Shown here in pieces: positions 23,401-37,088 of a stretch of DNA of 64,000 nucleotides. Location of the stretch: NCBI GenBank assembly GCA_018697195.1, contig JAGMWU010000035.1, positions 1,426,001 to 1,490,000 of the forward strand. Direction: 5' to 3'. The stretch's first letter is position 1, and every line of letters begins with the position of its first letter. The notes below the pieces were generated by a model, which saw nothing but the letters and a program-made list of their open reading frames with translations, had not been told where the DNA came from and made no database searches. The position numbers and the translations under genes were made by a program. The DNA is from Certhia americana (taxonomy: Eukaryota; Chordata; Aves; Passeriformes; Certhiidae).

Positions 23401-25869
23401 GCAGGCAAGCATTTTTATTCTTAGGGAATATCGTAATTTTTTCAAAAAGCAGAGAAAATATGAAGAGAGCTAGTCAATGGAGGAAGGGGGAAGCTATTAA
23501 GGATTGTTTTTCCAGGGCAGGAAGCTGAAATTCAGTAGGAAGTGGCATTTTGACAAGCACTTTGTATTTCCAACCAAAATGGAATCTTGCTCATTTAGTG
23601 CAACTGGAAAACAATTAATTGAGGAAACCCCCCCCATTTTAATCTTACACAAGAGAAACCATATTGACTTTTAGAGGATTTTAGGTCTATCAGCACTAGG
23701 AATTCATTCCTTTTACCTCATGTATTTTGGAACATGAATAAATTACATGGCTACATATTACAGTAGGAGAGAAAATGACTACTACTGCTCAGGCTGTGTG
23801 ACGTTTGCCATGCTATCCCCATTTTCAGCAGCTCATAACTTTCTGAAAACTTCTGGCTGCTGGGTGAAATTTTTCATAGTTTAGGTCTCTGTTGGATGAA
23901 TTTTTTTTTGAAAGTTTGAGGGACTCGTTCTATTATCTCTGGATACTTGTGAATAAAAACATGTAGCCCATCAGGCAAACAGTCTTGCTTCTTCTGCACT
24001 GCACTGTCATCCAAATGGAGAGTGGAAAGGGGACAATTTTATGGGAATTTGGGGATGGAAAATGAATAATTTCATGTCTGCTCAAACAGTTGCTTGGTTT
24101 GAAAACAATAAAAATCTTAGAGGAATTTCCAGTTTCATCCACTGTGCTTCTGAATTCCCTACGCTCTTTTTCCTCAGCACATTTTTTCAGGTGATAACCA
24201 CACAAACTCGTCAAAGGTAAGTGTTCTTTGTCTGGTCACTCATGACCAACAATAACTTGGCAGAATTTTGATTGGTCTGAAATTGCTGAAGACTCTGTGC
24301 TGGGTTATACTCAAGTAAGCCTTCAGATGTAGTGAAATGAAATCAGAATGTTCCTGCATGTGTAGGCTCCTTGAAATGCTGCATTCCATCAGGAATCTAA
24401 TCTTTCACAGGAACACGTCACATATTTTCTTCCAGTTACACTTATCCAGTTGTTTAAAGAAATAAGAAGACATTACCGAGTTGGTTAGAGAAGTAAGTGT
24501 AAGTAACTTTGAAAAGAAATCCATGCTTGCAAAAAATAAAATCTGACTGTTTCAACTGTTTCTCCCACCGTCCTCAGGTGAGAATTCATTTCTACAGGTG
24601 TCCTGCTAGGAACTTTCACAGAGGCAGCAGACTCCTAAATATTGGTATTTACATCAGAAACTTGGCTACAAATAATTCTCAGCCAGTGAAGAAATAGCAA
24701 GAATATTATCTCACTCAATGTCCACAAAACCCAGTAAAATATTTTAACAAACTGCCTGCAAAACGAGAATGACTGTAAAAAGTCTTTGGTGTATAAATGC
24801 TTTGGGGAAGAAAGGGAATAATTTCTATATCAAGAAGCTGAAAATTAGGTTTGTAAGACAAGAGACATATGTAATTGTGGGTTGTCTAAGTTGCAAGTGC
24901 AGTGGGGCTCCTTTATCCTACAAACTTAATGACACTTTCATGATATTAACCTCTGAGTTGGTGCCAATTTAAATAAAATTACTAAGTAAAAGCATATAAG
25001 CAAAATATTGACTGCAATCTGTAGAAATCAATCCTTCTGGAGGGACAGCCTAGAAGGAAATACATCTCTCCAGAACAAAAAAAAAAAGGATGTGGAAGAG
25101 TTGCTGGCTTTCTTCCTTAAAAGAATTCAGTGTCTCAACAGGTGATGCCTAATTGATAACTTTGGACAAAGTTCTGAATGTAGTCTCCATATCTGAATTT
25201 ACAGAACAAATATGTAAACAAAAAGAGGAAAAACAATATTTCCATTCTTGTCAATTCTTTACATTTGGATAAATTCCATAAAATACATCTACATACATGG
25301 GTGTGGATTGTTACATCTTTCCCGTCATGTATTTAATGCTGAGTCTAAACTTGCAGTTAGCCTTTTCTGTAAATAAAACTTAGTTCTGTAGATTAAAACA
25401 TCAGACCCCCAGCTTGACCAAAATTCCAGTACCCAGGCTTCACTGCTTAAATATGTTGTGTTTCAGTGTTATTTCATAGCTCTTATTTCCTGTTTTCCAT
25501 GGGTCAATTGTTAAGAATCAGTGACTGGAAGTTAATTATTCGGTGTAACAGCAGCAGTTAATTGAAAAGGAGATACAAAATGTTTTTCTTCAGCATGAGA
25601 AACTGTTTCTGTGAAGGTCAGTGAAGTCAGCAAACAAAGGTAATACAAGCTGCATTAGCTAAATTTGTAAGAGCATTTTCTGGAAAGGTGTATGTACAAG
25701 TCTTCAGCTGAAAATATGGTTAATAAATCAGCAGCTCCGTACATTCATACTACATGTGTCCAAGTACTAAATACATTTGTATTATAAGGGACATAAGGGA
25801 CATGACCCAGGGGCAATAACACCAAGTTTGGTGGAGCCTGTCCCTTTGCTTGCAGGACAAGCTTACTCT
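20440..25869. other. Unannotated AT-rich DNA
   Basis: No gene or clear transposon is seen. The stretch includes a hairpin at 23086-23119, several A or T runs near 21750-21840, and a C7-type run near 23629. About 22130-22280 is repeat-free and of mixed composition and could be a noncoding conserved element, but this is a guess. Confidence 0.5.
23086..23119. repeat. 11-bp inverted repeat
   Basis: CCCATTAATGT (23086-23096) and ACATTAATGGG (23109-23119) are perfect inverted copies around a 12-base spacer. The arms contain ATTAAT, a homeodomain-like core, so a paired binding site is one possible reading. Confidence 0.75.
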
Positions 25870-25985
25870 AATCACATAACATTCAGTATCTTAGTTTCCT
25901 CATCTGTAGGACTTGAATAAGAACTTTAATTTTATTTGTAAATACATAAGAACACTTCAGAGAAATAGATGTTACTATTGTAACT
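25870..25985 (+). repeat. Possible MIR-type SINE fossil
   Basis: The block TTAGTTTCCTCATCTGTAGG (25891 on) matches the conserved core of MIR SINEs, and the following AAATACATAAGAACACTTCA to about 25985 resembles the MIR 3' region. Flanking similarity is weak. MIR-like elements predate the split of birds and mammals, and degraded copies occur in birds. Confidence 0.45.
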
Positions 25986-26647
25986 TGAATCAGTTATGCC
26001 TGAATCCCAAGGTATCCCAAGTCTAGCCAACGCCTTTCAGTGGATGAAAAAGGCCACCAGGATAGACAGATCACATGAATCTGTGTGAATGGAGCAATTA
26101 ATTTAATCTTCTTATTTTTATCTTTTTTTTCTTCCTTCTCCTATGTTGGTACACTTGGCCCTGTTGTGCTTGAAAAATCTAGGCTTGGTCATTTCAGGTA
26201 ACTAAGTTGAATGTATTTGTTTATAAATAACACAAACATCTCTACAGTATCCAAGACAAGAAATATCCAACTCCCCTCATTCTATTTCGGTCACTTCCTA
26301 ATCTCAGTGCATTCTTGGCATACATGCAAGTATCTGTCTGGTTTACAAGAGAGTGCATTGTCTGATGTTATTGGTGAAAACAGTTTTAATAGTCTTTCTT
26401 TCTGAAAATAGCTCTGAAACTCTGACATCTCCATTAGATTCATGCCCATTTACTGAACTGATCTTCTTCCAAAAGACTGTAATACGTTCCTTTCTCTTGT
26501 TCAGGTATTGCTAATAAAGCAGTCCCAAGAGTGACTTTAGCTGTGTCCATAATCTTAAGCTGCATCAACTGTGTTATTTAGATGTGCCATTTCATTTTTA
26601 TCAGTGCTTAAGTGAGACTTTAAAAGGCAGTTGTTTTATTTTCAAAA

Positions 26648-26700
26648 CTTTCTGTCAGTGTTTCTATCTGCAGTGTTTCTTTCTGTCAGTGTTTCTATCT
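26648..26700. repeat. Short tandem duplication, 31-bp period
   Basis: A 22-base block at 26648-26669 (beginning CTTTCTGTCAGTG) is repeated without change at 26679-26700. Perfect identity implies a recent duplication. Confidence 0.9.
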
Positions 26701-27279
26701 AATTGCCCAATGCTCGGTATGCCTGGCTGTAGGAGACTGCATTTATTTTCACTGTTCCATAAGAATAAATGATTTTTCAGGAAAAAATTCCAAGGTGCAC
26801 ACAGCCCTTTTCACCAGCAGGAATTGCTTGCAGCAGTATCAAGGAAAGGGTGTAATTTACTATCTTTAAAAATTGCTTATCCATTGCAGGTTTAATTACA
26901 ACAGCCTTCTAGTATTTGAAACCTTCTCTTATAGCTAAGCTAATCTGAATTCAAATAGGTTAGAACAATGTGTAATTGATATTAAAAAGCACAAGTTAAT
27001 TTTTGGAAACCAGCTGGCCTCAGTTTCCTTTAAGCAATAATATTTACCACTCTTTAATAATTCTTGTTTTCATAAGTCTTACTTGCAGCTTAGAAATTCC
27101 CCAGCCCCCAGTTCATTTTCCTACAACTCTCTCAAAAAAGTTTAAAAAGCAAAATAAACCATTTGTTATTCACCCTTTCTCAGAATGATCAGCACCAGCA
27201 AAGAAGTGTTTTTAAAGCACTTGCTTTGAGCTTCTATCAGGCTTACCAATACATTTCACCAATTTCTGTTTGCTGTGAA

Positions 27280-27330
27280 ATGCACTATTATTCCCATTTA
27301 TTGATAAGGAACTGAAGTAGAAGAAAATTT
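27280..27330 (-). repeat. Possible MIR-type SINE fossil
   Basis: ATTATTCCCATTTATTGATA followed by AGGAACTGAAG matches the reverse complement of the MIR core (ATTATTcCCATTTTACAGAT, then AGGAAACTGAGG). Similarity fades beyond 50 bp, so the call is tentative. Confidence 0.4.
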
Positions 27331-28082
27331 TTTCCACCTCATACTGAGGAGTTATGATAGGACTATGATAAAGGTTGAATTCCCCAATCTTGATAGAAGG
27401 TTTAAACAGCCTATCACACAAAATTATTGACCAAAGAGAGATAAACTTGGCTATGGAATTAATAATGCTTCTACCACTATGAAGATGAAAAGAACAGTTT
27501 GTCTTATTCTAGTATTACAATTCTTGGTTTATGTCTTAAAATTCTCCATCAAATTGCATGCTTTGGGGTGTCTGTATTGGGGTTGATTTTTGGGGAGACT
27601 GCTTCTGGAATATGTTCCATACTGATGGAAGGGAAATTTTCAACTCGACAGCTTTGAGACTGGCAAGTGCCATTGTGTCTGCTTTTATAGCCTGTTTGCA
27701 ACTATCACTGAGGGTTCATAGGTCTGTTGGAAGGATGGAGATGAATAAATAACGTTTGAAGGCTATGAAGTAATTTTTGTTGGATTATTTGTGGCTATAA
27801 AGAAGCTTCTCTTGTCGAATGCTGTTAGTGAATCACTAGTGGAGATTGAGACTAATGAAAATAACAAACAGGTAGTCATAAAAACCCCAACAAAATAAGC
27901 AAGCTAAGTCTATACAAGCATAGCCTGACTGCAAAGTCATAATTTTAGGGAATTAAAGTGTTGCCATAATCATTACAGCTTACAATAACATTTACATGTT
28001 TGTACATTTCTTTTAGTAGTTCACTGGCCTCCCAGGAAAATTTTACACCTCTGTAAGTAACATGTTATTGACTCAAGTCTTC

Positions 28083-28116
28083 AAATTATAATCCAGGTTT
28101 TCCTGGATTATAATTT
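28083..28116. repeat. Perfect 15-bp hairpin with 4-base loop
   Basis: The arm at 28083-28097 (AAATTATAATCCAGG) is exactly complementary in inverted order to the arm at 28102-28116, separated by TTTT. A perfect 15-bp stem is the longest I found in the window outside simple repeats. It lies in otherwise unique DNA. Confidence 0.9.
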
Positions 28117-28187
28117 TGACCATTGACCATTAAACTGCTGATGCATTGCCTGTGGTATACATAAACAAACTTGGTAGAGAATAACCA

Positions 28188-28189
<2 letters not shown>

Positions 28190-28218
<29 letters not shown>
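28190..28218. repeat. Poly(T) tract, 29 bases
   Basis: The longest homopolymer in the window. Read on the minus strand it would be a poly(A) tail, but there is no AATAAA in the expected interval and no recognisable gene copy beside it, so it is listed as simple sequence. Confidence 0.9.
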
Positions 28219-31200
28219 GTGAAAAGTGCCTGTCAGATCAAGGGTATATCACTGCTATTGTCTCAGTGGAGGGCAGAATGTTTGGGTCAATATTTTGCCA
28301 AGACTTTTGGGCTGAATTCTGTTGTATCTTTGAATTTTCTTGCATTTCTACTGCAAGGTGGAGGAGCACTGTAACACACCTGTGATGGGAACCAACCTAT
28401 CAACTCTTGGTGATCTGGATTTTCTATTGTGTGATTTCTATATCATACAAGATGTTTGAATTGTTAGACAGAGTCACTTGGATCATCTTTGGGCTGGTTC
28501 TTAGAAAGATGCAAAGAATGCTTCACTCAAAGCATTTCTGGTGCCTGAACTCTTCTGTGTTTTTCTGACTTCTCACTGTGAGATGTGTTTTTGAGGGTAG
28601 CGGAGAAAAGCCACTGGCAGCAGCAGATTCTTTCATCATGTTGGTCTTTCTATGCCCTGACAAGGTTGACAGTCAGCAACTGAATATGCAATGGCTATAA
28701 ATCTTGCAAAATGATTAGCCAAAGGCTATCATAATTCATACACTGCTAAAGATTGAGAAGTGTTCTACCTAGCTGCGGTGCCTTTCTGGATTTAATTCTT
28801 GTTACTCTTTGAGTTAGCCTAATTGAAACAGAACAGCCACTTTTCAAATGAAAAAACCACAAACCACCCACCCTAATATGTGTCTTTTTAAAAAAAATCT
28901 TCGTAGGCCTATGAAAGCTTAACTTTGAAGATCACAAGGATCAGAATATAAAAATATCTCACCCTTATAATAAATGTTAATAAAAACATAGCAAAAAAGT
29001 GAACTGCAAATCCTGTGTCCCCTACTACTTCTGCTCAATCTAAATATGTTGTTTTCTTGCCTTTGTAGACCTGCAAGATTATTAAAAAGTGCAGCAGGTT
29101 TCTTTTCTTTCCCGCTCAAATGGAGCACTTAGCAACAGGTAACTAAAATCAAATGCCCTTAGCATGCTCTTTACAGTTAGAAAGAGAGACAATAAATAAC
29201 TTTTAAAAGCCTTGTATACTGTTATGCAGCTTTGGTACTTAACTGTTTGCTTTTTCTATGTGATTTATGAGGTACTTAGAGATTTTACTGGTGCTTAGTG
29301 CCAGAAGACCGAGCACACTGAGAATTTCTATGCAGGATCAACACAATGTTTTAGCATTACACTGCAACAGAGTCAAGTTGACATACCTGGTTTGTGCATC
29401 CAAAAGCCATATAATACCAATCAAGTGTAGAGTTAGACTCTTCAGAGTGTATTTTTGTCTCCCTTGCACTGGAGTAAAGCAAGCATTTCCCTGAATTAGC
29501 ATGTGAGACTTCTCCCATGGGTTATTTTATACATGTAAGGTAATTTGGGGAAATAAAGGGAAGACAGCTGGGACTTCAGTTAAGCTAAACTGCAGCTTTG
29601 CTGTTGAATAGTTCTATTGACAACCAGTGTGTTCACTGCAATTCTGGCAAATATCTTTCTGACAGCTACTTGGATGTGCACACACAGCTTCCCCCCTACC
29701 ACCCTCAAATGAAATGTAGAAACTTGTGATAATATTTAAGAAATTGAATGAAAGTGAAAACTCACAAAATGAATTTAAATTATATGATGTGAAGATCATT
29801 TTGTTTAAGTTACATGTCACCCTCCCATCAGTTTTCACCTGATGGATCCTGGGGGAAGGCAAGGAGGATGCACCATCATCCCTGATAGTGAGAACTCTGA
29901 TAGTCCCAGAGTAATTCAGCCCAGTGCTCCATGAGGCTGTGGTGACCTGAGATTAGAAGCATCACTTCAAATCCTCAGGCACAGGTGTCACTAGGCCAGA
30001 TCCAGTTCAGGAATCATTTTACTGCAGTCAGTGAATAGAAAAGAATAGGGAATATCGATAATTAATTGTAGTTTACACTTAATTGCAATCAACATTTCTT
30101 CACATGAATGAGTAACATTTTAAGTGTGAAGAGGTTATTTATATACTTATTCACATATGCTATTTTGTTCTTTAAAATAATGTTAATAGTCTTTTTAACA
30201 GCTTTAAATACAACAGAACATCTCCCTTTTGATTTATAAAATATGCTTATGAGATTAAAATCATGTATGGTATTATAATACATTAATCTAATGGAGTCAC
30301 TGTCATTTAAAAGACTGCTCCAAAACTGCAGGTTTTGGTCTCAACAAAGTCTCTTCTAAAAATCAGCCCTTGAAGCTTCTAGGGGAACAATCAGGCTTTT
30401 TCAGTCACCAGGGAGCTGAACTCTGAGCTCTCACTGCTCAGCACAATTCATAGCAGCCTAAATATCTTTATAATTCAAGAATTTCATCTCATCTGAAGTG
30501 TCAAAGTAGAATACAAATAGAGAAGTGACCTTTAATCAGTAACTCAAATCATAAAACTCCTGTTTGGAAACAATCTGGAAGCAACTGCAAGCTTCACTGT
30601 GATCAATCCCACCACAGCAAGCAGGCACGCACATCCTGTGTGACTTGAAGAGACATCAGATTTAGCTCAGCTTGAATGCAAAACAGCATGGAGCTGAATC
30701 TCCAAAAGGAGAATTCATGTTTGTCTTTGCCAAATGAATGAAGGAAAAAAATGAAAAATAGGGAAATTTTTTTGCATATATTTCAAACAAAAGTATGTGT
30801 TTTCCATAGGTGTATTTAGCTAGAAACCATTTCCTTATAATTAAAAGCAAAATTCTAACAATCATCAGTCTCCCTAAAAGGCTCTCCACAGCAATAGCTT
30901 CAACATGAGTTTTATTGATTTTCACTTAAATAAAATCTTTTTATTTAAATAGAATTTTTGATAAAGAAGAAAGGAGATTCTTTTAGTGAAAAGACTGAAA
31001 GAGATCCCATTTGACTAATGCTACAATAACTAATTCAAAATCATAAGAACAAGAGAAATTTCATTTTTTTGACGCAGTTCTCACAAATCAGATACACACA
31101 AAATAATCTCTTGTTGGCGCTGCTCAAAGACAGCCCTGGAAAAATCTCTGTGTGGTGGACCAAAGTATGCATGCAGTGTCTGATACTTTATAATATATAT

Positions 31201-31683
31201 AAAGAAAAAATTACAGAAGGATGTGCAGTGTAGTATGACTGGGAGAAAAGAGATTTTTAGATTTCTCCCCATTTTCTCTGCAAGGCTGGGTTGGCGGCAC
31301 TCAATTTAATTTAATTTTGTGACTATGTTTCTTCAGTAAATATTCAGTCCTGCCATAACAGATGATTTGGGATTTCGTTGGCAGAAGGAACTCCAGCTTT
31401 CATTTCTTTTACATTCTGCTGTTGGTCATTTCAGGCAGCATTCAAGGAATGTGCATAAAAGAAAAGACATTTCAAGCTTCTCGATGCTGTAAGAGAGGCG
31501 CTTTCATTTACATCACTGGAATGTAGAAGTAGTTTCAGAAGAGTCAGATGAGGCCCATGAGGCCTCAAGTCCTCCCAGGCTCACAGCAGCAGCAAGTTAT
31601 TCATCAATGCAACGGGTTCTGTGTGCATAGAGAGCCTCAGAGAGGCCACACTGCCACTCTGCAGACCTGGGGAAAAGGCAGCC
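28219..31683. other. Unannotated AT-rich DNA
   Basis: No gene or transposon is recognised. Open frames are short and without family resemblance. Confidence 0.5.
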
Positions 31684-31762
31684 TGACAGGACTCACATCT
31701 TGACAGGACTCACATCGTGCCAGGAAGGAGATAAGAAAGAAATAAAAAGAAATAAAAAGAGC
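31684..31762. repeat. Two small tandem duplications
   Basis: TGACAGGACTCACATC occurs at 31684-31699 and again at 31701-31716 (17-bp period). Shortly after, GAAATAAAAA is repeated in tandem (about 31739-31760). Confidence 0.85.
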
Positions 31763-34700
31763 TGATCTCTGATGCACATCTTCATTTGGATGTTTCTAAA
31801 TTGGCATGATGACCAGCGAGCATCTTTTGAGGAGTGGATACTTTTGTTTAGGGAAACAAAGCCCGTGTGCTGCCAGGACAGCAACTGCTGGTGTTATTTG
31901 CACCTGTGGGCAAACAGCCCCTGCCTGCTGCCTTGAAGTACCAGGAATGCTCCCTGGACACAAGTGCTGCCCTCAAGACCCAGAGTTACCAAACTGTGCT
32001 TGAGAGAGATTACACAGCTTGAGCACAGGTTAATGTCAACATTTGGTGAATGAGAGATACTTACACTTAAATATTTACCCAAGAGAAAATTATGTCATTT
32101 CTGAATTGCTGCCTCAAAGCAGAACAAGAAGGCAGCATTTCTGAATTTCCTCCTAATTTCCCACAAACCTCAGGCAGACAATATTTTGAACAGTTCAACC
32201 TAAAGTAATAATACATAGCAATACGTGAAGCTATCTACAAAAATAAAATGTGACCTACAAATAATAAACATTAACTTTTTTTTAGGTTTCAAAAGTTTAA
32301 AGGTGATTACTGGAATAGTGAATATACTGATATCTAGAAGGGCTGTACAAGCCCCAAATTCTGAGAAAAGGGAAGTAGAGGTTATCTGCGTTAACACCCA
32401 AAATAAAGCCTCATTACTTAGAGCTGTTCTCCTGCCACTGGAAGAAGCAACAAAGTAGAACTCATCATTAAATTATGACATTTGTTTTAATGTTAGTTAA
32501 ATAGAGGAGACTCACAAGTTTCTCAATGGAGTTTCTTCTGCCAATACACAAACACACACACGTACTACTCATAAAAATCAATATCAAAAAGAGAGGAACC
32601 AATCATAAAAGACTCCTACAAAACCAAGGATGCCTATTCCACATTTTATTGCATGGTAAACTGCTGCTACAGTTTCTCAGCAGGAGTCATCAATATAGAC
32701 CCAAGAGACCAAATGACATCTTTGTGAGTGGCTATTTATCTCTATCTCACTTATGTCAGGAAAATTTGTATTAAAAGCATAACAAATTATTCTTGAATTT
32801 GTAATATCCAATTCATGTGATATAACTAACTGCTCAGTGATAAATTAATGTCAATCTCAGTTAAACTGGCCCAATTTTGTTTCAGTTGCTACCAGAAATG
32901 AATGTCACCCTTACAAACTATATTAATTTTGAATGCATTGAGTATAATGCAGTACAGTGTTACCTTCCAATACCAATTTACAAGCATTTTAGTATATATA
33001 TGTGTTAGCATGCTAACCTGTACCAGCCCTTTAGCCAGTGAGGAATTAAAGCATAAAGATTAAAAAAAACAGACTGTAAAAGCTATTCTCTTCTGCTGAA
33101 TTAGTGTTAAGAAGAGAGGATGAAGCTGTGAACCTTTTTGTAAGGGGAGGGCAGTTGCTGAGACAGTGCAATAAAACAGAATAAAACACTACAGTTTGAG
33201 AGGGGAAGGAGATGGCCATATGGCTGTTGGCTCTTCCTTGCCATTCTGGTTCATATGTGTTTACAGAGCTGTGTCTAAAAATTAATAAAGAATAAATACT
33301 TGGAAGAGTAAAGTCACTTTCTGAGGGAAAGGCAAGGGAATCATATCCTGTGCAGGAGGTGCAAGTGGAATACATGCAGGCAAGAAATGAGGAATGCCTG
33401 CAGAGAAGAAAGTGGGAGCCACGAAGTAGAACTCAAAGGCTTGAAAAGAGACTAAGACATGTAGCATGAAAGAAAGGGAAAAGAAATCTTACAGGGACAG
33501 GTCAGGCCAAAGACTAAGAGGGAAGAACATGGTTTAGATAAGGAAATGAAGCAGTCAAAGGCTATTTCAGTCTTATGAAATGGAGAATGAAAATAGATGG
33601 CAAGAAGGATGAGTGAAATTATAAAAATATTAATATGCAACAGTTCTAAATAAAAGAATTTCCCAGTCTTGAAGTTGTGACATTACAGGTATAGATGAAG
33701 CAAAAAGTTATCTTTTATGAGGTTGAGAAGCTGCAAGCCATATTCTCTAAGGTTTTGGATTTGCTATGGTTTGCAGACAGATAGAAACTACTAAACTGCA
33801 GTGTTAATTTTGAAAAAAGGACTTAGGTGTTTTCAAGCTTTTAAGCAAATTGAAATAATAGTACTGAGGTATATGCATTTTTGTTGCATATCTGTGGCAG
33901 ATAGATACTTCTAAACCTTATTTAATACTTCAAATACACACATGACATTTCATAACTGAGCCTCTAGCAGAAAGATGAAGTCAAAAACACATATCCAAGA
34001 GAGTGGGCCAAAGTGATGGGTTTAGGACTGGGTAAACTAAGGACTGTTAAGAGCTGTCAAGATTTTCTGAAGTCTATAGAGAACAGTTCAGTGCTTCCTT
34101 AAAGCTGAAATCATCTCCATCCCTTCCAAAAACCAAAATACATTTCCTGATTGTGTTACAATTTTCAGAGGGATTGTTGATATGTAGTAGGCTCACTGTA
34201 GCTTTTAGGGTAAAAGGAACTGGCCACTTTTGAAAATGGTCTGACTTTGTTTCACTCTATGAAAGACCAACTGGTTTCATGTAGAACACCAAGATATGAA
34301 AATAAAGTTAGATCTCTGTCTTAAAATTAATATGCCCAGAAGCAACAAATGCTCTCTGCCCTCTGCAGCCTTAGTTTCCCTGCAATTTCCATCTCTTCTG
34401 TTTCTTGAAATGACTTCCATGGCTTTTTTTGTCTAACTCATTTGTGCGATTGCTGGTCCAGTGTGTGCCCTTCCTCAATATCTTAGTTTGTGAGGGATCA
34501 TTTTCTGAACAGGGCTTCAGAGGTTGTTGATCACAGTGTGCAAATGTTTACAATCAGTGAGGGCATACAAATACAAAGCATTGCCACCATTTATTGCCTT
34601 CTAGAATCAGATCAAGCACATTTTCCTCTATGAACATGATGCAGCAACGAGCATTTCCCCTGCCCCACCAACTGCAGAGAGGCTAATTTTGCTTTCTATT

Positions 34701-36621
34701 TTTTATTACATTTCAGGGAGCATATGGTGGCTAAATTTCTTTCATAGTTTGTGCTACTTGTTTATCTCATGAAGGTTTACAGGGAGTAAGAAACAAGCAA
34801 CTCTGTGGCTGCTCCACCAAAAGTGTCAGAGTAAGCAAAGAAACCTTCACTTCCCCCAGTAAAACTTACATTTTTTGCACACTTGTCCCCTCAGACCATA
34901 GATTTGCCACTAAACTTTGCACACTAGTCTTGGACATGTCCATTCTTGGCTCACATTCATGCAGCAGAATTATTTAGACAAGCTCCAATTTCCCCAACTT
35001 GGAATGGGAGGGAAAATGTATGGTGCTGCCAGGCAGAAGATTATATCTTTGTTTTGGTGGAGGTTTCAGGCTCTTCAGAGAGCCTCTGGTTGTGGCTGTC
35101 ACTCTCTGCCACACTCAGAGGCTTTTTTTATTGTCCCTGTCAGTTAGCAGCCCAAGGTTACTGCCAGCTCTCTGTCAGTGCTTTGATTTTTGTCAGCTAT
35201 GGCCAGGTCCTTTTAGTTATCTGCTATCTTTTCAGCTTTGTTCAGCCTGAGCTCTACTTGTCTACTAATTAGCTCTTTGGAGATTTCCCTTTTAAAACTC
35301 ACTATCACAGAGGACAGGAACCGTTCAAAAGTTTTGTGCTTCATAGAAATTCCATATTCATCCACATCCCATACAGCCATCTTTTTAAAATTAAAAGTGG
35401 CAGGTCAGGCCAATTTAAGGTATATAAGCAGCACAGCCTGTAAAAAGATACCTTTAGGTTCTTGATCAGGTATGTAGATGAATGACAGAAAAAGAAAAAA
35501 AGGTTTCCACTGAAAGGACCAAGGTGTACAAATAAAAAAGAAACTATCATTCTGTGTAACATATTCTCATTTTCTTTATCTTCTGGTGTGCAAATATTGT
35601 GCTAGCTGAATATAAAAGTAGCACAACTTTAGGGTACAAAAAAAAAACCACACTGTAACAACATCAAGAGTGGTCTTACATCAAGGAGGGCCCTGAGGAT
35701 GTCTTTGTTGTCAACTTCAGAAGAAAAGAGAGGAACAGAAGAGGAAACTGGCAGAAGGAATAGATGCCAAAGAGAACTCAAAGGATTAGGTCCGGGTGAG
35801 GTGATCGGTATTCGAAAACAGTCTGCCTTCTGGCTCTGATCTAAGGGAATAGGCTGGCAGCAAAGCCAGAGGGCATAACAGCACAAACACACCTTCAGCA
35901 CACTGCTGGAGGCTTGCCTCAGTGCCTTAAAAATTGTGGTAGCAATTAGAAATAAATGCATATAGGAGCAATAGGCAAAAGTACTCTATTTATGAATAAA
36001 AGTCCTCTTTTTACATAATACTCAGTCTGCTTGTATCTTCTTTTCCTTCTTTTTTGACACTTGGTACGTTTTTCTCGTGGTATCTCATCGATGCTGTAAG
36101 TTGCGCCTACATTGCACTTACATAGTGTTAATGCCTGGAAGATGAAAGTAAAAACCTTTGAATATATTAATGCTATAACACAGATGTCTTACTTTTTATA
36201 CTCCTTTTTTAGAAATATGGTGTGGTTAATAATGATGCAGATTGTGCTGGATGGATGAGCAGATGAAACAGGGGAATACAGATTAAATAAAAATTTCTTC
36301 AAAGCTTACGTTTGCTTCATAATTTAACTTCTGTACTTGTCATGATAGTAGTAGCTAGGTGCAACTATGCATAATCACATTGTTCTGAAATATCCTGGTG
36401 AAACAGAGCAAACCTAATCTAAACAGCACTGCCACACTTGTTCAGATAACTGGGGAAAAAAATGTAATTAGGAGATGTCAGCTTGGCTCTGTGGATGATG
36501 ATAATTACAAATCTACAGTTACAATAAAATATACACAAACAGTTTTAGAGTGGAGAACCAAACATTTCTTACAGAACGCAAGGCTGCAAAAAGATGGTGG
36601 AATAATCTGTCCAGACCTCCT
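31763..36621. other. Unannotated DNA
   Basis: No gene or transposon is recognised. From about 33060 to 33650 the plus strand is purine-rich. A perfect 14-bp palindrome, GTTAGCATGCTAAC, lies at 33004-33017. Open frames near 34917-35272 overlap in three frames and are not convincing. Confidence 0.5.
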
Positions 36622-36650
36622 TTTTAGATACAACACCTTTGTATCTAAAA
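36622..36650. repeat. Perfect 12-bp hairpin with 5-base loop
   Basis: TTTTAGATACAA (36622-36633) and TTGTATCTAAAA (36639-36650) are perfect inverted copies around CACCT. Isolated in unique sequence; function unknown. Confidence 0.88.
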
Positions 36651-37059
36651 CTTTGTGCCTGATTTTTTTCTGCTCTGATATTTGTCTTATGCATTGGGCA
36701 TGAGAAGGTAACACAAATTTGGCAACTTTCACTCTGGTAATGGGAAAACTCCCTTCTCAGGTCACTGCTAACCTGAGGGATGTCTGGCAAGCATATGCTG
36801 GAGTTACCAGGATAATTCTTATTCTTTGAAATCACTGTATACATGGGGTCCTTTGCTCCTGATGTGTGGCCAGACTGATAGATCAACAAACGTTTAGTTG
36901 CTTCTTGTTGTTCTCATCTTTCGATGTTTCCAGCTGCTTTTTAAACTGTCTGTTGACAGATTTGGAGACTTTACACATTTTTTTGTATTTCTTGCAGGTT
37001 GAATATTTTGGACATATTTTACTACAATATTGTAACTTTGCTGCATTCGAGGTTCAACT

Positions 37060-37088
37060 ATAATCTTTAATTTGTTGATAAAGATTAT
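37060..37088. repeat. 10-bp inverted repeat
   Basis: ATAATCTTTA (37060-37069) and TAAAGATTAT (37079-37088) are perfect inverted copies separated by 9 bases. Confidence 0.75.

Noticed and set aside
28190..28218. Poly(T) as the tail of a minus-strand processed pseudogene
   Set aside because: No AATAAA on the minus strand within 40 bp and no recognisable transcript beside it or flanking target duplication.
29960..29985. Possible tRNA T-arm-like CTTCAAATCCTC
   Set aside because: No acceptor stem, D-arm or anticodon arm could be paired around it.
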